Below, one piece after another: positions 6,964-14,713 of a stretch of DNA of 18,983 bases (the stretch's first letter is position 1; each line of letters opens with the position of its first letter). The DNA lies in the NCBI GenBank assembly GCA_002294665.1, contig DBFQ01000071.1, positions 2,047 to 21,029 on the forward strand. The letters run 5' to 3'. The notes under the pieces were generated by a model. The model saw only the letters and a program-made list of their open reading frames with translations. It searched no databases and was not told where the DNA came from. The stretch comes from Candidatus Aminicenantes bacterium UBA876. Its GTDB lineage: Bacteria; Acidobacteriota; Aminicenantia; UBA2199. Made by a program: the position numbers and the translations under genes.

Positions 6964-8532
6964 TCAGGTCTTTTGCATGCGGCGTTTGCGGTGGTGGGTG
7001 ACGGCGCGGCGATGGGCCTCGTCGCGCACGTTCTGCAACAGGAAACGCAGCGGGGATGCGGTGGGAAACACGGCCGTCACCCCGGTCTCGGCAAACACCC
7101 GCTCCTCCGACTTGGCCAGGCTGATCAGGTCCGCGCGGAAACCCAGCTTCGCCTTGACCTCCATGGCGACCCGCAACTGGTCGATGCCGCCGTCGATCAA
7201 CACCAGGTCGGGATCCGGGGGATCCTTGCGCCCGAAACGCCGCTGCAGCACTTCACGGATGGCATGGGTGTCGCCGGCCGGCGCGTTGCGGATCAGATAG
7301 TTGCGGTATGCGGAAGAGAGCGGGCGGCCGTTTTCAAACACGACGACCGCACCCACGCGTTCCCTTCCGGAAAAATGCGAAATATCGACGCCTTCGATAC
7401 GCGCCGGCAGATGGACCAGTCCGAGTTGCCGCCGCAATTCCGCGGCCACATGGCTGAAACGATCACGGTTGACATAGAGTCCGAGGTTGCGATGCGCCAG
7501 GTCCAGCATCCGGCGCCGCTGCCCGCGTTGGGGCGCATGAATACGAACGCTGCGGCCGGCGAGGCGGGAAAACATCCGTTCCAGTTCCAGGGCATGCTCC
7601 GGCAGCGGATCCACTTCCAGCGCGGCGGGCAGATTGGCTTTTTTGTAATCCGTGACCAGGAATTCTTCCATGGCCGCGGCGGGATTCCCGGCCAGGGTGG
7701 AAAACACAAAAAAATCCCTGGAAACCGCGCGACCCGCTTCGACCCGGAAACGCATCACGGCGGCTTCCTCTGCCGACAGGTGCATCACCATGACGTCATA
7801 GCCGTTTTTGGCCCGGGCCGCCACTACCGAACGCAGCGGAAAATTGCGCAACATCTCCAGTGCCTCCTTGAGGCGCTGGGCTTCCTCGAAACGCAACTGG
7901 CGCGCGTGCTCGCGCATAACGGTTTCAAGACGTTTCTCCACACCCAGCCGCCGGCCCTGCAGGAAGGCCACCGCGTCCTCGGCCCTGCGGAGGTACTCGT
8001 CGCGCTGTTCGGGAAAAGCACATGGCGCGGAACAGCGCCCGATGTGGTAGTACAAACAGGGCATTCTGCGACGGAAAACGTTGTCTTTGCAGTTGCGCAA
8101 GCGGAACACGCGCATGATCAGCTCGATCATGGCGCGCGCCTTGCCCGCGTCCACCAGGGGAGGAGTCGCGAAACTGTGTTCACGGGGTTGGCGAACGAAA
8201 TACACCCCGGGAAATTCCTCCCCCATGGTGATCTCAACCACTGGATACGATTTGTCGTCCTTGAGGCGTACATTGAACGGCGGCCGGTAATGGTGAATGA
8301 AGTTGTATTCCAACTGCAGCGCCTCGGCGGGATCCCGCGTCAGCACGAAATCCACCGCGTGGCTGCGTTCCAGCAGGCGGGCGATGACCGGCGCGGGCGA
8401 TGAGAGAAAATACTGGAATACGCGCTGCTTCAGGTTGGCGGCCTTGCCGATATAGAGAACTTTCCCGGTAGCGGTTCGAAACAGGTAAATCCCCGGCTCA
8501 GCCGGCGGGTTCAGGTCGCTTTTTTTCAGCAC
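6964..8532 (-). CDS. uvrC: excinuclease ABC subunit C, lacking the C-terminal HhH domain
   Basis: UvrC makes both incisions flanking DNA damage after UvrAB recognition. Domains in order: GIY-YIG nuclease (GIY 14-16, YIG 27-29), a four-cysteine cluster (Cys148, 159, 167, 171 within the CLYYHIGRCSAPC region) that binds Fe-S in characterised UvrC, a UVR motif for UvrB contact (about 196-230), and the RNase H-like nuclease with GVDISHFSG (Asp383), LIDGG (Asp447) and DEAHRRA (His507). The protein ends 15 residues after that His. The tandem helix-hairpin-helix region found in standard ~600-residue UvrC is absent, and no frame downstream encodes it. The start is GTG at 8532, overlapping bamD by 35 bases, with only a weak ribosome site, so translation is probably coupled to bamD. 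Confidence 0.93.
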   Translation of the reverse strand: MLKKSDLNPPAEPGIYLFRTATGKVLYIGKAANLKQRVFQYFLSSPAPVIARLLERSHAVDFVLTRDPAEALQLEYNFIHHYRPPFNVRLKDDKSYPVVEITMGEEFPGVYFVRQPREHSFATPPLVDAGKARAMIELIMRVFRLRNCKDNVFRRRMPCLYYHIGRCSAPCAFPEQRDEYLRRAEDAVAFLQGRRLGVEKRLETVMREHARQLRFEEAQRLKEALEMLRNFPLRSVVAARAKNGYDVMVMHLSAEEAAVMRFRVEAGRAVSRDFFVFSTLAGNPAAAMEEFLVTDYKKANLPAALEVDPLPEHALELERMFSRLAGRSVRIHAPQRGQRRRMLDLAHRNLGLYVNRDRFSHVAAELRRQLGLVHLPARIEGVDISHFSGRERVGAVVVFENGRPLSSAYRNYLIRNAPAGDTHAIREVLQRRFGRKDPPDPDLVLIDGGIDQLRVAMEVKAKLGFRADLISLAKSEERVFAETGVTAVFPTASPLRFLLQNVRDEAHRRAVTHHRKRRMQKT

Positions 8533-9319
8533 CTTCAGTTGCCTGCAATTTGCCGGCGACCGCTTTCATCAGTTTGGCGGCTTTGCGCGCGTACTTGGAA
8601 CCGGGATAACTGCCGGTCACTTTCTGAAAAAACGACAAGGCGTTCTGCCACTCCTGCATGGCCATGTAGGCCTTGCCGGTATAAAAAAACAAACGCTCGT
8701 TGCGGCTGAAATCGGGAAATTCGTCAATCACGTACTTGAAGCGCTGAACAGCGCCCCTGTAGGCGCCGTATTTGTAATTGTAATAACCGACACGGAAATT
8801 GTGCATCGCCAGGTTGTCGCGACACGTGGCGATACGCTTTTCCGCGTCCCGGGCTTCGCGCGTACCCGGGTAAAGTTCCAGCAATTCCTGGAAGGCTTTG
8901 ATGGCCGCCTTTGTATTGGTTTGGTCGCGCTCGGGTTTGCGCATGCGTTCAAAATAGCACTCACCCACCTGAAACTTGGCGTAAGCCGCGTCCGGCGAGT
9001 TGGGATAGAGATTGACGTATTCCTGGTATTCGCTGGCCGCCACCACCAGGGAGGCGGCGTCACCCTGCTTGAAATAGGCGTCGGCGATACCGATCTTGGC
9101 GCGACGCGCATAAATGCTGTCCGGATGCAATTGCATGATCTCCTTGAACAGCATGCGGGCCCTTTCGGGGTTTTTGCGGATCAGGTCCCGGGCTTTCTCG
9201 TAAAGGACCTGCGCGGACCCCCGCTCCGATGGTGTCAATTCCAATCCGGGTTTTGATGCTTTACAGCCGACCAGTCCCAGCAACAGGATCGGTGTGAGGA
9301 TCCAGGTGATTCGTTTCAT
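8498..9319 (-). CDS. bamD: outer membrane assembly lipoprotein BamD (YfiO family)
   Basis: BamD is the essential periplasmic lipoprotein of the BAM complex that inserts beta-barrels into the outer membrane. The N-terminus is a lipoprotein signal: MKR followed by a hydrophobic stretch and the lipobox LVGC, with lipidation at Cys19. The remainder (about 30-260) consists of tetratricopeptide-like helical repeats with recurring A....Y and YP.S.yA patterns (LYPNSPDAAYAKFQVGECYF, ELYPGTREARDAEKRI, PDFSRNERLFFYTGKAYM, SYPGSKYARKAAKLM). The 273-residue length fits the family. The start ATG (9319) overlaps the rpe stop in ATGA, with GGAG upstream. Other TPR lipoproteins (CpoB/YbgF) are less likely because no coiled coil precedes the repeats. 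Its presence shows a two-membrane cell. Confidence 0.85.
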   Translation of the reverse strand: MKRITWILTPILLLGLVGCKASKPGLELTPSERGSAQVLYEKARDLIRKNPERARMLFKEIMQLHPDSIYARRAKIGIADAYFKQGDAASLVVAASEYQEYVNLYPNSPDAAYAKFQVGECYFERMRKPERDQTNTKAAIKAFQELLELYPGTREARDAEKRIATCRDNLAMHNFRVGYYNYKYGAYRGAVQRFKYVIDEFPDFSRNERLFFYTGKAYMAMQEWQNALSFFQKVTGSYPGSKYARKAAKLMKAVAGKLQATEGAEKKRPEPAG

Positions 9320-9981
9320 TGCATATCTCCATTAAATACACGGACTACCTGTCGGACCACGGCGCCCACATCCGCGGCGTTGTACAGCGCGGTTCCCATC
9401 ACCAGGATATCCGCGCCGGCCTGGTGGAGTTGCGCGGCCATGGATGCGTTGATGCCGCCGTCAACCTGGACGCGGCAAGCCAGCCCCTGTCTGTGGATCT
9501 CCTGCTTCAGCTCGGCTACACGGCCGATTGTCGCGGGAATGAACGCCTGGCCGCCATAACCGGGAAAAACACTCATGACCAGCACATAATCCACCAGGGA
9601 GAGCCAGGGGAAAACCATCTCGACCGGCGTATCCGGATTGACGACCAGTCCCGGTCCCGCACCCGCGTCACGGATATCCCGCAGCAGATCCGCGGGATTC
9701 GGATCGGCTTCCAGGTGAATGGATACCCAGTCACTGCCCGCTTCCAGGAAACGGGGAACCATGCGCCGGGGATTGGAAACCATCAAATGAGAATCAAAAC
9801 GAAAGTCAAAGCGGCTGCGGATGGCGCCGATCGCCGCCGGGCCGAAAGAGATGTTGTCCACGAAATGGCCGTCCATCACATCCAGATGGATCCAGTCGAT
9901 TCCCGCATCCGCAAAAGCCTGCAGGCGTTCGCCCAGATCAAAATATCGCGTGGACAGGATCGACGGGAACAGCGGCGTCAT
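9316..9981 (-). CDS. rpe: ribulose-phosphate 3-epimerase
   Basis: A cytosolic pentose-phosphate enzyme interconverting ribulose 5-phosphate and xylulose 5-phosphate. The 221-residue TIM barrel is complete and normal in length. Ser7 (PSIL), metal ligands His32 and Asp34 (HLDVMDGHFV), His65 (SHLMV) and Asp174 (VQVDGGIN) are all in place, as are the phosphate-site loops MSVFPGYGGQAF (136-147) and VMGTALY near residue 200. The ATG at 9981 overlaps the stop of the PASTA gene (ATGA), and the rpe stop in turn overlaps the bamD start (ATGA), indicating translational coupling in one operon. A rpe gene near a PASTA gene recalls the Firmicute prkC-rsgA-rpe cluster, although no kinase is present here. 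Confidence 0.96.
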   Translation of the reverse strand: MTPLFPSILSTRYFDLGERLQAFADAGIDWIHLDVMDGHFVDNISFGPAAIGAIRSRFDFRFDSHLMVSNPRRMVPRFLEAGSDWVSIHLEADPNPADLLRDIRDAGAGPGLVVNPDTPVEMVFPWLSLVDYVLVMSVFPGYGGQAFIPATIGRVAELKQEIHRQGLACRVQVDGGINASMAAQLHQAGADILVMGTALYNAADVGAVVRQVVRVFNGDMQ

Positions 9982-10700
9982 TGGCTCACCTGGATGCCGA
10001 TCAGGTTGCGCCGGCTGATGCGGTATCCCGGTGCGGGGAACTGCTTGATCACCACGCCGGGACGCAGGCCGGGATAGGGCACTTCCGTAATGTTGTTGAT
10101 TCTGAGCCCGTGAGTCTCGAAGAAAGCCACGACCCTGGCCGCGTCGCCGCCGATCAGGTCAGGCATCACAAACGCGATATCGGCCGCCCCCTTGCTGACC
10201 AGCAGGTCAACCGGCGTGCCCGCCGGAACCTTGGCCCCGGAAGGCACGGACTGGCTGATCACCAGATCCACGGGCGCAGTCGGCGAATCGATGTACGAGA
10301 TCAGGCGCCGCTTCAAAGTCGTTTTTTCCAGCATGCCGTCCACGCTCTTGAGATCGTGGCCCGTCAAGTCGGGCACGATCACTTCCACGAGCTCTGATGT
10401 CACCAGCACCTTCACAAAAGAACCTTCCTTCACCTTCACTCCCGGAGACGGGAATTGATCGATAACGGTTTCAGGCGCATAGTGCCGGTCAAAATTTCCC
10501 GCGATGCATTTCAGTTTCACTCCGCTGCGTTTTGCCTCCTGTCGTGCCTGCGGCAGCGTGCTGCCCTTGAAATCCGGTGCCAGAACTTCATCACCCTTGA
10601 TGAGCAGGCTCATGGTCAGGAACACGGCCGCGGCGAATATCAACAGGTAAGAAGCAGCATAAGCCGCTACCTTGAGAACCTTCAGCAACGTGCTTTTCAT
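9978..10700 (-). CDS. membrane-anchored protein with three PASTA domains, no kinase
   Basis: A 240-residue protein with a short cytosolic N-terminus, one transmembrane helix (about 12-34) and three extracytoplasmic PASTA repeats (about 38-105, 108-170 and 173-240). Each repeat begins with a V.P.F/L.G phrase (LAPDFKGSTLPQA, IVPDLTGHDLKSV, VMPDLIGGDAARV) and ends with the Q.P.PG.....G/R pattern (QFPSPGVKVKEG, QSVPSGAKVPAG, QFPAPGYRISRR). PASTA domains elsewhere bind peptidoglycan fragments or serve as structural modules in Ser/Thr kinases and penicillin-binding proteins. Neither catalytic domain is present. It is the first gene of the leftward operon; ATG at 10700 has GTGGGG upstream. A weak promoter-like pair (TTGCAT, 17 bases, TAGAGT) lies just upstream and would leave almost no leader. 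It is probably a cell-wall-associated or sensing protein; its role is unknown. Confidence 0.88.
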   Translation of the reverse strand: MKSTLLKVLKVAAYAASYLLIFAAAVFLTMSLLIKGDEVLAPDFKGSTLPQARQEAKRSGVKLKCIAGNFDRHYAPETVIDQFPSPGVKVKEGSFVKVLVTSELVEVIVPDLTGHDLKSVDGMLEKTTLKRRLISYIDSPTAPVDLVISQSVPSGAKVPAGTPVDLLVSKGAADIAFVMPDLIGGDAARVVAFFETHGLRINNITEVPYPGLRPGVVIKQFPAPGYRISRRNLIGIQVSQ

Positions 10701-10769
10701 CGCGGCCCCACTCTATCACACCACCGGGGGGAATGCAACCGGATCGCCTGTGCTATCGGCGTCCCGCAG

Positions 10770-10798
10770 TTGTCAAGCAGGCTGTTTTGGAGTATATT
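10770..10798 (+). promoter_or_regulatory. sigma70-type promoter for the RelA/SpoT homologue
   Basis: TTGTCA (10770-10775), a 17-base spacer and TATATT (10793-10798) match consensus at 5/6 in each box. The start would be near 10805, giving a leader of about 35 bases before the ATG at 10840. Confidence 0.6.
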
Positions 10799-10839
10799 GG
10801 CGTATATCACGCGCGGGCCGTTGTCCGCCGGTGACTTCC

Positions 10840-12987
10840 ATGATCAAACGATTCTTTGAACTCCAGGAAAAGATCCTCGGCTACTACGCGGACGCCAACC
10901 TGGAATTGCTCAAGAAAGCCTATTCATTCGCAGCCAACGCCCACATGAACCAGATGCGGGCCAGCAACGAGCCCTACATCATTCATCCCCTGGCCGTGGC
11001 CGCCACACTGGCCGACATGCACCTGGATGAAATCTCGATCGCCGCCGGATTGTTGCACGATATCGTGGAAGACACGGATTACAGCATCGAGGAAATTCAA
11101 CGCCAGTTCGGCCAGGAAGTCAGCGATATCGTCTGGGGAGTCACCAAGATCTCCAAGATCTCGGAAATCGACAAGGAAAACGCCCAGGCGGAAACCCTGA
11201 AAAAAATGATCGTGGCCATGACCCAGGATGTCCGGGTCATTCTCATCAAACTCGCTGACCGCCTTCACAACATCCGCACCCTTGACGCGCTGCCGCCTGA
11301 AAAACAGCAGCGCATCGCCCGGGAAACCCTGGATATCTATGCTCCCATCGCCTACCGCCTGGGCATGGGCAAAGTCAAGGACGAACTGGAGAACGTCTCT
11401 TTCCGCTACGCGTTCCCGGAGGAGTATCAACGCATTCACGAAGAGGTGGATCAGAAACGGGTCGCGGCCATCGCCCGGCTGAACAGCGTTCGCGATGACA
11501 TCCAGCGCATGCTGAAACGACTGGGCATCAATGGAGAGATCGAGTACCGCATCAAACGCGAAGTCTCCATCCACCGCAAGCTCGTTCGCCAGGGAATCAG
11601 CATCGAACGCGTATATGACCTCGTGGCCCTGCGCGTGATCACCGGTTCCGTGGAAAACTGTTACGCGCTGATGGGCGAAATTCACCAGGCCTGGCAACAT
11701 ATCCCGGGGCGCTGGCGCGACTTCATCACCAATCCGAAATCGAACGGTTATCAATCCATTCACACCACGGTCCTGACCCCGGACGGGTTCAAATTCGAGA
11801 TCCAGATCCGCACCCGCGAAATGCACAAAGTGGCCGAAGAGGGCATCGCCGCCCATTGGAAATACAAGGAAGGTATCGCCTTTCTGGACAGCGACCAACG
11901 CCTGCAATGGTTCCGCGACATGATAGAGACCCACCGTCACAACCCGGACCCGCGCGAATTCATCACCCTGGTCAAAAAGGATTTGAAACCCAACGAGATT
12001 TACGTGTTTACTCCCAAAGGCAAGGTCATCAACCTGCCGGCCGGAGCCACCACGGTGGATTTTGCCTATGCCATTCACTCGGAAATCGGTGAACGCTGCC
12101 GCGGTGCGATTGTCAACGAACACCTGGTGCCCCTGCGTACGGAACTGCGCTCCGGGGATGTGGTCGAGATCCTGACGGGCAACACCGCGGCCCCCAGCGC
12201 GGACTGGCTGAAATTCGTGGTCAGCAACCGCGCGCGACGCAAAATCTCCGCTTTCATCCAGAAACGGGAGCTGGGCGTTTTCGAAGAAAAGGGCCGGCGG
12301 ATCTGGGCCCGCTCCCTGCGGGAATACCGCCGCAGGCACAAGCTCAAGTTGTCGGAAGCGGAAGTGAGGGAAAGAATCACGCGGTTGAATTATTCCGATC
12401 CGGAAAACTTCTACCGCGATCTGGGATCGGGGCGACGCGTGCTGGATCAGAGGGCGCTGCGCACATTGTTTCCCGAACTCCGGACCAAGCCTCCGGATGC
12501 AGCCGTGCAGAAAAAAGTCCGCCAATCCTCGCCGGCATACCGACTGGTGAACGTTGAGGGTTTCCAGAATATCGAGGTTTCCTTCGCGCGCTGCTGCCGG
12601 CCCATCAAGGGAGAAGAGATCATCGGCTACATGACCCAGAAGCGCGGGCTGGTCATTCACCGCCGGGACTGCCCCAATCTCAGAAACGCGATCCCCGAGC
12701 GCTTGAAGCAGGTGAACTGGAACGAAAACGACGATTTCACCTACCCGGTGCGCTACGACCTGCTGGTTCAGAACAAACCCGGGCTGTTGAGCTCAATCTC
12801 GCATATTACCGCCCAGGCGGAAAGCAACATCGTACGCCTGGAATCGGAAACCCTGAGCCAGGGACTGAGCCGCATCCGCATCACTTTTGAGGTCCGCGAC
12901 GTGGCCCAGTTGCAAAAAATCATCCGCAAATTCCAGAAAACCCGCGGCGTCTTTTCCGTCAGCCGCAAACGCGCCAGCGAAAAATAG
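10840..12987 (+). CDS. rsh: bifunctional (p)ppGpp synthetase/hydrolase (RelA/SpoT homologue)
   Basis: A long-form stringent-response enzyme of 715 residues. Order of domains: HD hydrolase (about 25-180) with YIIHP (His49), LLHDIVEDTD (His73, Asp74, Glu77-Asp78) and LADRLHNIRTL; synthetase (about 235-345) with YRIKREVSIHRKL, VYDLVALRVI and NPKSNGYQSIHTTV; TGS (about 385-445) with VFTPKGKVINLPAGATTVDFAY; a Cys-rich segment (FARCCRPIKGEEIIGYMT to RRDCPNL); and a C-terminal ACT domain. The RWRD segment (291-294) corresponds to the basic RFKD-type motif of bifunctional enzymes rather than the acidic EXDD of synthetase-only RelA. All hydrolase residues are intact, so both activities are expected. 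ATG at 10840 matches the family N-terminus; a longer frame to 10672 would cross the promoter and is rejected. Confidence 0.96.
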   Translation: MIKRFFELQEKILGYYADANLELLKKAYSFAANAHMNQMRASNEPYIIHPLAVAATLADMHLDEISIAAGLLHDIVEDTDYSIEEIQRQFGQEVSDIVWGVTKISKISEIDKENAQAETLKKMIVAMTQDVRVILIKLADRLHNIRTLDALPPEKQQRIARETLDIYAPIAYRLGMGKVKDELENVSFRYAFPEEYQRIHEEVDQKRVAAIARLNSVRDDIQRMLKRLGINGEIEYRIKREVSIHRKLVRQGISIERVYDLVALRVITGSVENCYALMGEIHQAWQHIPGRWRDFITNPKSNGYQSIHTTVLTPDGFKFEIQIRTREMHKVAEEGIAAHWKYKEGIAFLDSDQRLQWFRDMIETHRHNPDPREFITLVKKDLKPNEIYVFTPKGKVINLPAGATTVDFAYAIHSEIGERCRGAIVNEHLVPLRTELRSGDVVEILTGNTAAPSADWLKFVVSNRARRKISAFIQKRELGVFEEKGRRIWARSLREYRRRHKLKLSEAEVRERITRLNYSDPENFYRDLGSGRRVLDQRALRTLFPELRTKPPDAAVQKKVRQSSPAYRLVNVEGFQNIEVSFARCCRPIKGEEIIGYMTQKRGLVIHRRDCPNLRNAIPERLKQVNWNENDDFTYPVRYDLLVQNKPGLLSSISHITAQAESNIVRLESETLSQGLSRIRITFEVRDVAQLQKIIRKFQKTRGVFSVSRKRASEK

Positions 12988-13040
12988 GCAAACGGGGTGT
13001 CAGGTATCAGATGACAGAAGGCAGGGGGGACGGGCAACCA

Positions 13041-13070
13041 GTGAAAAGTGAAAAGTTGACAGTGAAAAGT
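13041..13070 (+). repeat. short direct repeats of GTGAAAAGT
   Basis: Three copies of GTGAAAAGT start at 13041, 13048 and 13062, so the spacing is 7 and then 14 bases (a 7-base unit with one degenerate copy between). Repeats of this flavour occur between genes of other bacteria; whether they recur elsewhere in this genome cannot be seen here. Confidence 0.6.
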
Positions 13071-13271
13071 AAAAAATCCGCAAAGAGCTTTTAAAAACTT
13101 CCATTCCACCCTCAACTCTCTCAACTTCTTTTTTCATTTTGTTCATTGGAATTTGCTGCGGATTCGGGATTTGAAAGAAGGTGACAGGTATCCGGTTCTC
13201 GTACTCTGCGCAAGTCATCACGGCTTCTTTGGATACTTCATCACCGCGCCTCAAGTTTACTCATCACCGTT

Positions 13272-13302
13272 CGGCCGGAAGTTGATAAATACTTCCCGGC
13301 CG
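13272..13302. repeat. hairpin between convergent genes
   Basis: Arms CGGCCGGAAGT (13272-13282) and ACTTCC-C-GGCCG (13291-13302) form 11 base pairs with one bulged C and an 8-base loop. It lies between two convergent genes, where a terminator would be useful, but no T-run follows on either strand, so it is not a standard intrinsic terminator. Confidence 0.45.
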
Positions 13303-13344
13303 GTCTCGTCATCACAGAAACAAAGAGTGCGAGGCAAAGCCGGT

Positions 13345-14637
13345 TCAGAAACTGCGGGCGCCGGCCCCCTGAACCGCTCCAAATAATTTCAACGCATCCT
13401 TCCAGGGGTACCGGTTCATGAACATCGTGACCTGAGATGTGATTTTCCCCTGCTTGTTGAGCCCCATGGCTTCCCGCCACAGGTTGGCCTGGGAGTCGGG
13501 GTTGAAATCCACCTGTTCGCTGTATGCGGCGTTCAGGAAGCCTTCCAGGTATCGCGGATTGATGGGGAGTTTGCCCGGGATCACGCGCCGGTTGCCTTTC
13601 ACCGCCTGGAATGCCAGGTCACCGAACTGCTCGACCATGATGTTGAGCCGGGTATTGCTGGCCGGGCTGTATTCGATATCCGCTTTCTTGTTGGCGAAAA
13701 AGATGTTGTCCTCAACCCGCAGCCACTCATCCGGGTTGAAGCGGGTGTGATCGATGCCGGCCAGCACGCTGCCACCGATGACATTGTGGTGGATGTTGTA
13801 GGCGCACCGGGTCATGACGCGGATGCCATAGCCCATATCCAGCATGTCCTTGAGCCGGCTCCAGGTAAAAAGAATCGTGTTGTGGGCGATCTCCACCTGC
13901 CCGCAAGTGACGCTTTTCCCCGGGCCGCCGCGCGCGGCGCAGGTGCCGTACACTTCAATCGCGGCCATGCGGTTGCCCACAAACACATTGTTGAGAATGC
14001 GCACATTGCCGCTGCGGATACCCGCCTGGACGGCAAACCCGGCGCCGTTCACGAAAACGCAGTTCTGAATGGTCAGGTCTCCGCCCTGGGCCGCGCTGAC
14101 CACCTGGATAATCGGTTCTTCCACCGTACTGTTGCCGCTCCTGGGGCGTTCCGTGGCGCGCAGCAGGCGCCCGGTATCCAGGCCGGGGACGATCCCCTCG
14201 TTCAAGCTATAGGCATTGCGCATGCCCATGTTGAACACGATGCCGTCGATGAGGGTGCCGGCGATGGCGCGCGTGAACCTGAGCATGGCTTTCCTGGCTT
14301 TGCCCGCGGCGGCGTTATCCGGTTCGAACAACGTCGGCGTCCGTGCAATCGAGCGGCTCTCAAAGTTGTCCGCATAACTGCCGATCAGCTGCAGGGGGTG
14401 ATCGCTTTCCAGGTATCCGATGCCGAACGTTCCCTGGTAATGCCCCTGCGCAATGTGGATGGCCTCACCCGGCTTGGCCAGCGCAATGGCGCGGTCGATC
14501 TCTTTGACCGGGTTCTCGCGGCAGCCGTCGTTGCGGTTGTTTCCCCGCGCGGCCGACACATAGATGTCGGCATACATAAACCCCGCACCAAAACCCAGCA
14601 ACAACACCATAATCCGGAACCACGGTTTTCTGTTCAT
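13345..14637 (-). CDS. secreted right-handed parallel beta-helix protein
   Basis: A 430-residue exported protein. An N-terminal signal peptide (MNRKPW, hydrophobic 9-21, possible cleavage after GFMYA) precedes a typical opening of secreted beta-helix proteins: DIYVSAARGNNRNDGCRENP, then VKEIDRAIALAKPGEAIHIA, where the Asx/Gly-rich turn and AKPG(E)xIxIA phrase start the solenoid. Repeating rungs follow (LTIQNCVFVNGAG, VRILNNVFVGNRM, VEIAHNTILF, YNIHHNVIGG, LRVEDNIFFANKK), each ending in the I..N.f/i pattern of pectate-lyase-like folds. No polysaccharide-lyase catalytic residues can be assigned. The C-terminal 90 residues (from about 340) leave the solenoid. ATG 14637 has GGGGAAAT upstream; an upstream in-frame extension to 14676 is rejected because it precedes the signal peptide. 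It lies 76 bases after the ceramidase gene and is probably cotranscribed. Confidence 0.8.
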   Translation of the reverse strand: MNRKPWFRIMVLLLGFGAGFMYADIYVSAARGNNRNDGCRENPVKEIDRAIALAKPGEAIHIAQGHYQGTFGIGYLESDHPLQLIGSYADNFESRSIARTPTLFEPDNAAAGKARKAMLRFTRAIAGTLIDGIVFNMGMRNAYSLNEGIVPGLDTGRLLRATERPRSGNSTVEEPIIQVVSAAQGGDLTIQNCVFVNGAGFAVQAGIRSGNVRILNNVFVGNRMAAIEVYGTCAARGGPGKSVTCGQVEIAHNTILFTWSRLKDMLDMGYGIRVMTRCAYNIHHNVIGGSVLAGIDHTRFNPDEWLRVEDNIFFANKKADIEYSPASNTRLNIMVEQFGDLAFQAVKGNRRVIPGKLPINPRYLEGFLNAAYSEQVDFNPDSQANLWREAMGLNKQGKITSQVTMFMNRYPWKDALKLFGAVQGAGARSF

Positions 14638-14713
14638 GATTTCCCCTGCATTCGCTTCCAAGGATTCCAGCAGCATACGACAGAAAAACAGCAGAAAGCA
14701 ATACCGTATTCCA

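Larger units (their letters stand above)
12988..13344. other. AT-richer noncoding stretch between two convergent genes
   Basis: No credible gene is present. The stretch is visibly poorer in G and C than its surroundings and has runs of A and T. It contains the GTGAAAAGT direct repeats, two copies of CAGGTATC (13001-13008 and 13185-13192), an 8-base inverted pair AATCCGCA/TGCGGATT (13075-13082 and 13157-13164) and one hairpin near 13272-13302. Open frames across it have no start with a ribosome site and are simple-sequence translations. It may be a decayed small repeat element. Confidence 0.5.

Noticed and set aside
8498..8532. A AAA AAG slippery heptamer in the bamD/uvrC overlap as a programmed frameshift
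   Set aside because: The heptamer is in the bamD frame, but a -1 slip reaches a stop codon within three codons, and entering the uvrC frame would need a +1 shift. No stimulatory structure was seen.
10924..12660. 578-codon minus-strand frame across the RelA/SpoT gene
   Set aside because: It is the antisense shadow of a fully recognisable enzyme, with shadow-like composition and no supporting motifs.
13000..13254. Minus-strand frame of 84 codons in the repeat-rich gap
   Set aside because: Its C-terminal half is a translation of the GTGAAAAGT repeats (Phe/Ser/Leu-rich); there is no ribosome site and no family resemblance.
14385..14701. Small minus-strand frames within the beta-helix gene
   Set aside because: They are out-of-frame with the supported signal peptide and solenoid rungs.
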